A stretch of DNA of 64,000 nt from assembly GCA_050953285.1 (NCBI GenBank), contig JBMNMK010000002.1, positions 1-64,000 on the forward strand. Direction: 5' to 3'. The DNA is from Olsenella_K sp050953285 (GTDB lineage Bacteria > Actinomycetota > Coriobacteriia > Coriobacteriales > Atopobiaceae). The notes under the pieces were generated by a model. The model was not told the origin of the DNA and ran no database searches. It saw only the letters and a program-made list of their open reading frames with translations. The position numbers and the translations under genes are program-made. This document shows, in pieces, positions 26,087 through 33,816 of this stretch (the first letter of the stretch is position 1; each line of letters begins with the position of its first letter).

Positions 26087-27066
26087 TCAACTTGGCTTTT
26101 CATTGAGCCGATACTTCCAACACCGCTGAAAACGAACCAAACGCGTAGCTCTTGCGTGTCCGCAACTCGCACCATCAAAGTATGCAAGCATCCTGATGAG
26201 CAGGATAGCCTCTGATCGTCTGTATCTCAATTCGGAACAAAGATCCTGGGAAAAAGGGGATGCGGCGCCGAACGCGAACAATGTGTGTACGCTGTCGAGA
26301 AATGAGGCGCGCGCCGAGAAACCGGTGGTCCATACTCCACGCCGCACCCCCAACTGAGCCTCGTAGGATTGGACCTCTTTAAGCAACGGTTCGAGGTCTT
26401 TTTCGCGCTCAGCGGCGTCCCTGGCCTTGTCTTCGATGCCGGCGAGTTGCTCGGTAATCCAATCGATTACCTGACCGACGTCGTTGTACCTGCCCTCGAT
26501 CTCGTTTCTTGCCGCCTGTCGTGCCTCGGCGGGCTTTTGGAGGTAATCGTCATGAAGGGCTGCGTAGGTCCTAGCGATGTCCAGGGCGTTTTTGACCTTC
26601 GCCCTCTGGTCGCCGGCGATCATGGAGGCGATCGATTCCAGCTTGGCGTCGATGCACTGGAGGCTGTCGCTGATTTCGGTCATGTACGCCTGACCGACAA
26701 CCATCGCCGCTGCGGCAAGGCCGACGCTGGCGATCTGTGCGGGGCTGACCCCAGCGGCTTTGAGGGAGACGTCGCCGCTCAGGCGACCTTTCGGGTCTCG
26801 GACGAGGGCCCTTACCGCTTCCGGATCCTTCTTCGAGGCGACGAGGTCCTTAAAGCTGTAGCCTTCGGGAACCTCGACTTTGTAGAGCTGTTTTCCTCGA
26901 CGAGGTCTATGACGTCCGAGGCGAGGCCGAGAATGGCGTCCGCCCGCTCTCCGATGCCGACGTTGTTCTCTTTGCCCGCATCGGCGTTCGCGACGAGCCT
27001 GATGTTCTCCAAGTCCTCGACGGGAACGACCTCGACGCTGATTGGCGCAAGTTCTTTGTCGCTCAT
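26087..27066 (-). pseudogene. Unknown helical protein, frameshifted
   Basis: The N-terminal part (MSDKELAPISVEVVPVEDLE, then IGERADAILGLASDVIDLVEE) reads well from 27066 but leaves its frame at about 26895. The neighbouring frame continues as KQLYKVEVPEGYSFKDLVAS and on through KAAGVSPAQIASVGLAAAAM into the helical region AYMTEISDSLQCIDAKLESI, so a 1-nt change has split one gene. The middle has a hydrophobic alanine-rich stretch followed by long charged helices. Near 26190 the frame may change again, since a more protein-like continuation (MSQVDIFVGRGLEMAFLACA type) is in another frame. Family not recognised. It stands 11 bp downstream of the gene at 27078, so they were probably partners. Confidence 0.6.
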
Positions 27067-27077
27067 GCTCTTAGCGC

Positions 27078-27737
27078 CTATCTCGCCTCATCGGAACGCG
27101 CCAGGACGTCCCATTTGTTGTACGAGCCCTCGGCCTGAAGATCCCTGACGAGGGCCTCATAGCGGGTCTCGAGGTCTTTCTCCTCACACGGGAAGAGCAG
27201 AATCATCATTGGTCTTTTGAACTTGAAGTCAGCGTAGACGTCGATGTTGCCGAAACCGCAAAGCTGTGTGTATATGCTGAAGCCCATGGATTTGCCGCAA
27301 CCGACATAGACGTCCTCGTAGGCGGAAGGGTCTTTCTCTCGTGCCGATTTCATCGTGACGACGGCGTAGCAGCCGGCGATCGCCATGTACCCATCGCTGA
27401 GGTCGGCTTCGCTGGAGACGTTGTTCTCGAAGTTCTCGAAGAAATCTTTTGCGGAGATCGGCGGAAGCGAGCTTGCCACGGCCTTCTTGCGGGATGCCTC
27501 GAGTGACTTTTGCTGCTCCTTCTTGTCTTTGATTGCCCGACCCTTTGAAAGGAATGAGTCCCTGGCTTCTCCCAGGCTATCTGCCGCCTGCTTCCCCCTT
27601 TGCTGCCCCCAGTCGATCAGAGCGGGCCCGTATTTGTTCACAGCGGGCTCAACGAAGGGCAGAACGTCTTTTCCGATGTCGATGGCCCTTTTGACGTCTT
27701 GCAGCTTAATCTTTCCCAATTGCGTACCTCTATTCAT
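27078..27737 (-). CDS. Unknown protein with a possible degenerate GIY-YIG fold
   Basis: A 219-residue protein. Residues 1-90 are helical and basic (LSKGRAIKDKKEQQKSLEAS). The C-terminal half holds GCYAVVTMK, 20 residues later DVYVGCGKSMG, then IDVYADFKFKRPMMILLFPC, and ends near EGSYNKWDVL. The spacing of GCY and YVG, followed by a DVYADFK block, resembles GIY-YIG proteins, but the catalytic Arg expected after YVG is not seen, so it would be inactive or only similar in fold. It is followed by the frameshifted gene at 26087-27066. The ATG at 27737 is used; a TTG lies 6 bp upstream. Function unknown; a hairpin 80 bp upstream separates it from the transfer operon. Confidence 0.6.
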   Translation of the reverse strand: MNRGTQLGKIKLQDVKRAIDIGKDVLPFVEPAVNKYGPALIDWGQQRGKQAADSLGEARDSFLSKGRAIKDKKEQQKSLEASRKKAVASSLPPISAKDFFENFENNVSSEADLSDGYMAIAGCYAVVTMKSAREKDPSAYEDVYVGCGKSMGFSIYTQLCGFGNIDVYADFKFKRPMMILLFPCEEKDLETRYEALVRDLQAEGSYNKWDVLARSDEAR

Positions 27738-27818
27738 GGACAACCGGAAGCTTATCGAGAAGCAGCCGGCAGCGTCTTGTTTCTATCAAGTGCGTAAATT
27801 ATCTCACCACATGCAAGA

Positions 27819-27846
27819 CCCCTTGCCGAGATATAGCGGCAAGGGG
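27819..27846. terminator. 10-bp stem, probable terminator at the end of the transfer operon
   Basis: CCCCTTGCCG (27819-27828) pairs exactly with CGGCAAGGGG (27837-27846) around an 8-nt loop. It lies just beyond the last gene of the minus-strand transfer operon. The T run is poor, so termination may be partial. Confidence 0.6.
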
Positions 27847-27886
27847 TCGAAGGGCCATATTCGGTTGTAGTTTCGATCTGCAAGTC

Positions 27887-27982
27887 CTAGTCTCGGTCGT
27901 CGTCGCCGGCTGCGCAGCAGGCGTAGGCCGTGAGCGTGAGGAGCCCTATGAGGAGCCCTATTCCGAAGGGCGCGAATCCCAT
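27887..27982 (-). CDS. 31-residue membrane peptide at the end of the transfer operon
   Basis: MGFAPFGIGLLIGLLTLTAY continues with ACCAAGDDDRD: one hydrophobic helix and an acidic C-terminus with two Cys. It has one of the best ribosome sites in the region (AAGGAGGTGG), and it overlaps the sortase gene end by 25 bp. Too small for homology by eye. It may be an accessory of the mating channel or of the sortase; nothing more can be said. Confidence 0.6.
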   Translation of the reverse strand: MGFAPFGIGLLIGLLTLTAYACCAAGDDDRD

Positions 27983-28689
27983 GTTTCCACCTCCTTCGCG
28001 TAGACCACGGTGCGGGAGTTGCTCGTCTGGTAGCTGCACGTCACGAAGGCCCAGGCATGCGCGATGTCCGCCGAATCTTCCAGGACGACCTCGCACCGGG
28101 ACAATTTGTCCCCGAGGTAGGCGGCGAGCTCCGCCGCGTCGGCGAAGTCGGTCCGCTTGCCCTCCGAGCTCGCGTCGACCACGTCGGCCGCGAAGACCTT
28201 GAGCTCGATCGCCTTCTCGCGGGTGTAGATCCGGATGGTGCGGTGCCCCTCGGCGAAGTCGCGCGACGAGTACTGCGCGAGCGGCGCGAACATGGTGCCG
28301 TCGGACATGTGGTGCCCGTAGACGATGACGAGCGGGCTCTCGGCGCCCTGCGCGCACCCGGCGTCGATGTAGGGAGCGCCCCACGCTGATCTTTCGCCGC
28401 CGGCGTCGTGCGTGAGGTAGAAGTCGGGCGATTCGGGCCGGCCCTGGACGATCGGGTAGTCGACGGTCGTGCCCGGCACGCGCACCCAAGCGACGACGGA
28501 GGCGGGAAGGGCGTCCCAGTCGATGCCGCCTCCCGTCTCTTGAGCCTCCATTGCCGCATCCTTTTCCGCAGCAGGCGCCTCGTGCACCCCGTACGGGTTC
28601 CTCTCGGGCAGCGGCAGGACGGCGAGCGCCGCCAGCGCCAGCAACGCCACGGCAATGGCGAGTGCCGTGGCGGCTTTCCCTTTGTTCAT
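27958..28689 (-). CDS. srtB-like: Class B sortase
   Basis: A 243-residue sortase with an N-terminal membrane anchor (residues 7-27). Class B features: ASVVAWVRVPGTTVDYPIVQ, DFYLTHDAGG, LVIVYGHHMSDGTMF with the catalytic His at about 125, and VTCSYQTSNSRTVVYAK with the catalytic Cys at about 216 and Arg eight residues later. It would anchor the VaFE protein, encoded immediately upstream, to the cell wall. Its ribosome site lies inside a hairpin (28692-28713), suggesting translational control. A GGGACAAATTGTCCC palindrome lies within the gene at 28098-28112. Confidence 0.92.
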   Translation of the reverse strand: MNKGKAATALAIAVALLALAALAVLPLPERNPYGVHEAPAAEKDAAMEAQETGGGIDWDALPASVVAWVRVPGTTVDYPIVQGRPESPDFYLTHDAGGERSAWGAPYIDAGCAQGAESPLVIVYGHHMSDGTMFAPLAQYSSRDFAEGHRTIRIYTREKAIELKVFAADVVDASSEGKRTDFADAAELAAYLGDKLSRCEVVLEDSADIAHAWAFVTCSYQTSNSRTVVYAKEVETWDSRPSE

Positions 28690-28691
28690 GT

Positions 28692-28713
28692 CCTCCCCCG
28701 TTCGCAGGGGAGG
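28692..28713 (-). promoter_or_regulatory. Hairpin hiding the sortase ribosome site
   Basis: In the minus-strand transcript CCUCCCC pairs with the GGGGAGG that immediately precedes the sortase AUG, with an 8-nt loop. The ribosome site would be open only when the stem melts or the upstream region is being translated. Confidence 0.6.
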
Positions 28714-28761
28714 CCCCGGGCGGGCGCCCAGGGCCTCCGGTTCGGTATCGATGCGGCGCCG

Positions 28762-31503
28762 CTACTCTTCCGGCTCTTCGGCAGGCTCTTCGGCTGCCGC
28801 GTCCTTGCTTGCGCCGGCCGTCTTGCGCTTGCGGTACGCGAGCACTCCGCCCGCGCCCGCCGCAGCTGCTAGAGCGATGCCTGCGGCCACGGCGTAGCCG
28901 GTGGCGTCGGGGGCGTCGGCCCCGGTCTTGGCGTAGGGCTCCTCGGGCACCTCGGGCGTGTCGGGGTTGTCCACGACGACGCTCTGCTCGGCGGAGTCGA
29001 TGTCCTCGTGGGTCGCAACGACGTTGCCGGCGGAGTCCAGGACCTTCTCGAAGACGACGAGCTCGTCTCCCTCGGCCAGGCCCTCGGTGTCGAACTCGAA
29101 GGTCACCTCGACGGTGCCGGAGGGCGCCTCTGGCTCGAAGGGCGTGCGCGCGGTCACCTCGTTGCCGTCCTTGTCGAGGAACGGCTCTCCGGTGCCCTTG
29201 TCCATGAGCGTGCCCACGGCGATGTAGGTCTCGCCGGGGACGAGGCCCTTGTAGGCCACCGTGTCGACGACCTTTGCCTTGCCGGCCTCGATGACCTGGT
29301 CGCCGTCGGCGGCGTCGGCCGCCTGGGTGCCCACCTCGACGGCGACGTGGACGGTCTGGCCCTCGTCGGAGAGGTCCGCGTGCGACGCCACCTCGGCGCC
29401 GTCCTTGCGAAGGCTCTCGAACACGACCAGGTCGCGGCTGCCGAGCAGGCTCGCGTCGAAGGAGATCTCTACGTCCTGGCTGCCCGTCGAGAGCGCGGGC
29501 GCGAACTCGGCCTTGGCCCCCACGGGCTTGCCCGAGGCATCGGTCACGGGCTCGCCGGTCGCCTTGTCGACGAGGGTTGCCGAGAGCTCGTATTCCTCGC
29601 CGGCCTTCAGCCCCTCGTAGGCGACGGTGTCGACGACCTTGGCCTCGGCGTCGGCCGAGACGTCCTTGTCGCCGTCCGCCCCGTCCTTTGCCGTGGTGGA
29701 GATGCGCGGGCCCTCCTGGTCGTCGAGGCCCATCCACACGGCCTTCGCGACCGTCGAGTCGCGATCGACCCAGAAGCTCCTCGTGATGAGCTCGAGGCCC
29801 TCGTTGGCATCGCAGCGCAGCTCGGTCATGGTGTAGGCGCCGTACGGCAGGGCCGCCAGCGAGTCGTCGACCGGCGCCGAGGAGCCGTCCTCGCCGAGCG
29901 AGAACCAGATGCCGGCCTTCGGGTCCATTTCGGCGGGCTCGATCGGACCCTCATGGCCGAGCAGGGCGTCGTTGGCGTTGGTGTCCCTCGAGTGCCTGTT
30001 CCAGCTGCTCGCGGTCGACGCGTCGCCGTTGCGGTCCGTGACCAGCACGTGAGTCTCGCCGGTGGCCGCGTTCTCGATGGCGAACGGGACCATGAGGCCG
30101 GCGTTGTCGGACTCGCTCTTCTTGGAGAGCTCGAGGTCGTTGCGCACCACCTGGTCGCGGAACTCGAGCGCGGCGCCGTCCGCGGAGGCGCTCACGATCT
30201 CGCCGCCGGTGCGGACCTCGAAGGTGCGGGGCTCGCCGTCGGTCAGCAGGTAGCTCCCGTTCGTCGCCGTCTCCCGCACGTCGTAGGTCCCGTACGGCAG
30301 TGCGTCGGCCGCGGTCTGCGCGGTGTAGGCGCCGGCCTCGTCGTTCCATGCGGTGGTCAGCGTGGCCACGGCTTCGCCCGGCTCGCGCCATTCGCCGTCA
30401 ACGAGGACCTTGTGCGCCGAGCGGTTCGTGACGGTGAACTCGATCCCGTCGAGGCCGGGGTGCTCGCCAGGCGCCTCCTTGTGGCCGCTGCCCGCGAGCG
30501 CCTCGGACGCCTGCAGCTCCTTGTCGGACTTGGTCACCTGCACGCCGCCGCGGAAGACCTCGTCGGTCACGGGGTCGCCCGTGAGGTCGCGCATCTCGTC
30601 GGCCTTCACGGTGAACGTGACGGAGGCGTCGCTGGCGTCGTAGCCCTCGGGCGCGCCGGACTCGACGATGCGGTAATTGCCCGCGGGGAGGGTGTCGGCG
30701 CCGGTCGCGGCGACGTGCGACCCGTCCTCGGGCGCGGTCTTTATCGTGGCGCATACCTCGCCGTCGGCGTAGTACTTGCCGCCGACCAGCACGTAGCGGC
30801 CGGTCTCGTTAACGACGGAGAAGCTCGCGCCGTCGAGCGAGGCGTCGCCCTGGGGCTCCGCGCCCGCCTCGGAGTCCGTTTTGGCGACCTTGACTCCGCC
30901 CGTGGACCAGCTGAAGCTCACGAGCGTCTGAGAGCCGCCGCCGGTCCTGACGCAGAATGCCTCGAACCCGGCGGATACCTTGCCGGCGCCCGCCTTCATC
31001 TTGGCGAAGGTCCCGCCGATCAGCTCGGATTTCGCCCAGGAGGCGAACTCGGCGCTCGTGCCGTGCGTGGCAGCCGACTCGGACCCAGAGTAGGCGTAGG
31101 CGATGAGCACATGGCTCGCCGCGGCGTACTTCGCGTCGTCCCAGCCGCCGCCGTCGTACCAGCTGCCCGGGAACATCGACGCGTCGAAGCCGGGAGAGCC
31201 GAACGAGTACCAGATCGCCGCTGTCACGTCGCCGCTCGGCACGGGGCTCGTCGAGTAGGAGCCCGGCGCGGGCGTCGGGGACGAGGGCTCGGCGCAGTAG
31301 GCGATGTTCCCGTCGGCGCTCATCCACGTGGTGGCGAAGCCGCCGTAGGGGATCTTGCCGCCGATGGACACGTCTACCGTGCTCGGCGCGGCGTAGGCGG
31401 GCGAGGCCGCCACGGAGGCGAGCAGCGCCCCCGCCGCCAGGATGAGCGCCATGGCGCATCGGAGGAGCTTTTCCTGCAGGGTGCAGTCTTTCGCTGCGTT
31501 CAT
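28762..31503 (-). CDS. VaFE-repeat surface-anchored adhesin of the conjugative element
   Basis: A 913-residue surface protein. A signal peptide (about residues 13-38, MALILAAGALLASVAASPAYA type) precedes a domain with AYCAEP and SHVLIAYAYSG that resembles a thioester adhesin tip, though I do not see the usual Gln. Then come SpaA/Cna-B-type domains (GVKVAKTDSEAG, GIEFTVTNRSAHK, DLELSKKSESDNAG) and two VaFE repeats (VVDTVAYEGLKAGEEYELSA and VVDTVAYKGLVPGETYIAVG). The C-terminus has a variant sorting signal, PYAKTGAD, a hydrophobic helix and RKRK, but then an extra acidic tail ending EEPAEEPEE, which is unusual after the positive anchor. Probably promotes contact between mating cells. First in the order surface protein, sortase, small peptide. 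Confidence 0.88.
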   Translation of the reverse strand: MNAAKDCTLQEKLLRCAMALILAAGALLASVAASPAYAAPSTVDVSIGGKIPYGGFATTWMSADGNIAYCAEPSSPTPAPGSYSTSPVPSGDVTAAIWYSFGSPGFDASMFPGSWYDGGGWDDAKYAAASHVLIAYAYSGSESAATHGTSAEFASWAKSELIGGTFAKMKAGAGKVSAGFEAFCVRTGGGSQTLVSFSWSTGGVKVAKTDSEAGAEPQGDASLDGASFSVVNETGRYVLVGGKYYADGEVCATIKTAPEDGSHVAATGADTLPAGNYRIVESGAPEGYDASDASVTFTVKADEMRDLTGDPVTDEVFRGGVQVTKSDKELQASEALAGSGHKEAPGEHPGLDGIEFTVTNRSAHKVLVDGEWREPGEAVATLTTAWNDEAGAYTAQTAADALPYGTYDVRETATNGSYLLTDGEPRTFEVRTGGEIVSASADGAALEFRDQVVRNDLELSKKSESDNAGLMVPFAIENAATGETHVLVTDRNGDASTASSWNRHSRDTNANDALLGHEGPIEPAEMDPKAGIWFSLGEDGSSAPVDDSLAALPYGAYTMTELRCDANEGLELITRSFWVDRDSTVAKAVWMGLDDQEGPRISTTAKDGADGDKDVSADAEAKVVDTVAYEGLKAGEEYELSATLVDKATGEPVTDASGKPVGAKAEFAPALSTGSQDVEISFDASLLGSRDLVVFESLRKDGAEVASHADLSDEGQTVHVAVEVGTQAADAADGDQVIEAGKAKVVDTVAYKGLVPGETYIAVGTLMDKGTGEPFLDKDGNEVTARTPFEPEAPSGTVEVTFEFDTEGLAEGDELVVFEKVLDSAGNVVATHEDIDSAEQSVVVDNPDTPEVPEEPYAKTGADAPDATGYAVAAGIALAAAAGAGGVLAYRKRKTAGASKDAAAEEPAEEPEE

Positions 31504-31515
31504 CTTTCCGCCTCC

Positions 31516-31974
31516 CTATCTCTCGACGCTTCGCTGTGCGCGGGGCGCCTCGTGCTCGGCGGCGCGGCTCGCCTGGCGGGCGTGCTCGGCGCGCTCCGCG
31601 AGGTAGCGCGAGCGCCCTGCGTCAACGGCCTCCTTGAGCTGCGCCGGCATGACCTTCACGGTGTCCTTGACCGCGCGGCCGTCCTCGTCGAGCTCGGGCT
31701 GGCCGTCCGGGCCCATCACCGTCTTCCTCAGCCACACCTCGCGGTTCGCGAGCAGCGGTATGTCCCGGAAGTCGGCCCCCTTGAAGCGGCTCTCGTTCAC
31801 GAACATGGGGCTGAACTCGTAGCCTCCCACGTCCACGCCGTCGACGACGGTGCCCTTGGGAAGGGTCGCCGAGTTGAAGGTCCTGGCCTCGCCGGTCGCG
31901 CGGTCGGTGTACTCGATGCCCTCGCGCACGAAGCTCTTGTGCAGCGAGAGGTACACGTTCTTCCTCTCTTCCAT
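31516..31974 (-). CDS. Transfer-operon protein of unknown function
   Basis: A 152-residue protein starting MEERKNVYLSLHKSFVREGI, with AAAGGAGG upstream. The N-terminal two thirds look like a small beta-rich domain (TFNSATLPKGTVVDGVDVGG, YEFSPMFVNESRFKG) and the last third is an Arg/Glu/Ala-rich helix (RSRYLAERAEHARQASRAAE). The same helical ending occurs in the gene products at 40419 and 41027, so it may be a shared interaction tail. It lies between the VirB6-like gene and the adhesin gene. No function recognised. Confidence 0.65.
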   Translation of the reverse strand: MEERKNVYLSLHKSFVREGIEYTDRATGEARTFNSATLPKGTVVDGVDVGGYEFSPMFVNESRFKGADFRDIPLLANREVWLRKTVMGPDGQPELDEDGRAVKDTVKVMPAQLKEAVDAGRSRYLAERAEHARQASRAAEHEAPRAQRSVER

Positions 31975-32083
31975 GTCTTTCCTCCTTTTCGTTTTCAATC
32001 GGTCCTTGTCTTCATCCGCCGGGACGCGTGCCCCGGCGCGGCGCCCCTATCTCATGGCGACCGCCCCCTTCCTCGCTTTTCCG

Positions 32084-33085
32084 CTAGAAGCCGCTCACGA
32101 TGTCGCGCGCCCAGGAGCCGCTCTTCACGAGGGCCAGGATGAGCAGCACGCACATGGCCAGGTACTGCAGCGCGTAGGTGAGCCCGTTCGCGACCGCGTC
32201 GGCCGGGGTGCCCGTCCCGGGGTTCGCCCCGGTGAGCCCGCCGAGCACGAGCGGGAACGATATGAGCAGCACGAGGATGATGACGCCGGCGATGCAGACC
32301 GCCCCGAAGCTCTTCAGGTAGCCAAGGCCTATCTGGCGCGTGGCGTCCATGCCGAGGAACGCCAGCGGGATCGGGGCGAACGCGGCCATGATGTAGAGCT
32401 GGAGCGCGCGGGCCCAGCAGACCACGAGGGCGACGACGTAGGCCGCTAGCACCACGACCCAGCTGATGAGGCTCACGACGAGCATGGCGATGAGCGACGG
32501 GATGTCGTCGTCGGTGGTGACGACGGACACCTCGGGCAGGTCGAGCGCGCCTCCGGCGCCGAAGAGCGCCTCGACTCGGTCGATGGCGAGCCCGCAGACC
32601 TCGTAGATCGACGCCATCAGGTCGAAGCTGTTCTGTATGAGGAACAGGAACACGGCGAAGAACACGAGGAGGAAGACGACCTCCTTGACGCCGGGAAGGC
32701 TCTGGCTGCCGTCCATGCGCTGGGAGATCTCGATGAGCTTCAGGGTGAAGACCAGGCCGAGCACCCCGCACCCGATCGGCAGGATGGCAACCTGCCATAC
32801 GCCCCTGGCGACGTCGTGCATGGTCAGGTCGCTCGAGCTCGTGAGCATGTGCGCGAAGTCGGCCGAGAGGATCCCGTTCGCGCCGATCGACCCGAGCACG
32901 CCCGTCTGCGCCTTGAACATCCAGTTGCAGCAGTCGCGCAGGAGGCCGCACAGCCAATCGTTGACGTCCCCGGCGATGTCGGCGTATGCCGGCTGCGCGG
33001 GGACGAGCAGGAGCGCGCAGAGGGCGAATGCCGTCGCGGCGGAGACGGCGAACGCCCTTCGGCGTCGCGATTCAAGCGCCCGCAC
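32084..33085 (-). CDS. VirB6/TrbL-like conjugation channel protein
   Basis: A 333-residue polytopic membrane protein: signal-like first helix (ALCALLLVPAQPAYA), then at least six hydrophobic segments (ILPIGCGVLGLVFTLKLIEI; VVFLLVFFAVFLFLI; LIAMLVVSLISWVVVLAAYV; and others). The region LQLYIMAAFAPIPLAFLG, followed by IGLGYLKSFGAVCIAGVI, is typical of the VirB6-like channel protein of Gram-positive conjugation systems. The GTG at 33085 follows GGAGG and overlaps closely with the end of the previous gene (33088). It would form the inner-membrane pore of the transfer apparatus. Confidence 0.8.
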   Translation of the reverse strand: MRALESRRRRAFAVSAATAFALCALLLVPAQPAYADIAGDVNDWLCGLLRDCCNWMFKAQTGVLGSIGANGILSADFAHMLTSSSDLTMHDVARGVWQVAILPIGCGVLGLVFTLKLIEISQRMDGSQSLPGVKEVVFLLVFFAVFLFLIQNSFDLMASIYEVCGLAIDRVEALFGAGGALDLPEVSVVTTDDDIPSLIAMLVVSLISWVVVLAAYVVALVVCWARALQLYIMAAFAPIPLAFLGMDATRQIGLGYLKSFGAVCIAGVIILVLLISFPLVLGGLTGANPGTGTPADAVANGLTYALQYLAMCVLLILALVKSGSWARDIVSGF

Positions 33086-33087
33086 GG

Positions 33088-33807
33088 CTACATCGCCTCC
33101 AGCGAGCCGCCGCGCGAGACCACGGTGACCACCGTCGAGGCGGGGTCGTCGAGCGTGAAGGTCGTCGACGCGACGTTCCCGGCGTAGTCGAGCCACACCT
33201 CCTTGTCCCAGGAGGCGCTCGCCGCCTGCGGGGACACCTCCGCCGCCTTCCCGGCGACGGCCTCCTCGATGGCGGCGGCATCCGCGCCAAGCGCCTCGGA
33301 GAGGCGGTCGTCGGTGCCGGTCACGGAGAACGCTCCGTCTTGCGCCTTCTGGGGCACGTAGGCCTGCGTCAGGAGGTCGCATGCCAGGGTGCGGGCGTCC
33401 CCGTCGCCCGAGACCTGGATGAGCGAGAGCCCTCCCGCCTTGTCGCCGGTTCCCTTGACCTCGATGGGCACGCTGAGCACGCCGCCGGCCTCGGAGGGCT
33501 CCTCGGCCGAGAAGAACCAGGCGCGCTCGGTGCCGCCCGCGCTCTCCACCATGGCGCCCTCGACGATCCGCAGCGTGGCTGTCGGGTCGTCGGCGCCCGT
33601 CCACGCGGTGTTCCAGAGCGCCCCGGCGCCCGAGGCGGCCTTCCCGGTTGCCGCGTCGGCGCCTGCAGCCGCGGGCTGCTCTTGCTCCTGGGGACTATCC
33701 TGCGCGCCTTCCTGCGGGGCGATGGCGCAGCGCGCCGCGCCCGCGCCGAGCGCCACGGCGAGCGCGCCTGCCGCGACGGCGGCCATGACCCTTGACTTTC
33801 CCTGCAT
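33088..33807 (-). CDS. Secreted transfer-operon protein
   Basis: A 239-residue protein with an N-terminal export signal (VMAAVAAGALAVALGAGAAR followed by CAIAPQ), where the Cys makes a lipoprotein possible. Next is a Gln/Glu/Ala-rich linker (residues 30-60), then a mostly beta domain (ATLRIVEGAMVESAGGTERA, VPIEVKGTGDKAGGLSLIQV, DKEVWLDYAGNVASTTFTLD). No family recognised. It lies between the cell-wall hydrolase and VirB6-like genes, so it probably acts outside the membrane in the mating complex, perhaps like VirB8/TcpC-type periplasmic parts, but I see no sequence support for that fold. Confidence 0.65.
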   Translation of the reverse strand: MQGKSRVMAAVAAGALAVALGAGAARCAIAPQEGAQDSPQEQEQPAAAGADAATGKAASGAGALWNTAWTGADDPTATLRIVEGAMVESAGGTERAWFFSAEEPSEAGGVLSVPIEVKGTGDKAGGLSLIQVSGDGDARTLACDLLTQAYVPQKAQDGAFSVTGTDDRLSEALGADAAAIEEAVAGKAAEVSPQAASASWDKEVWLDYAGNVASTTFTLDDPASTVVTVVSRGGSLEAM

Positions 33808-33816
33808 TGGTTTCTC

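Noticed and set aside
25978..26187. A separate 69-residue gene downstream of the frameshifted gene
   Set aside because: No ribosome site; it more likely continues the broken gene at 26087-27066 after a second frameshift, though this is not certain.
29008..32142. A 1044-residue plus-strand reading frame opposite the adhesin gene
   Set aside because: Compositionally a shadow (His/Arg/Leu-rich); the VaFE adhesin with signal peptide and anchor is on the minus strand.
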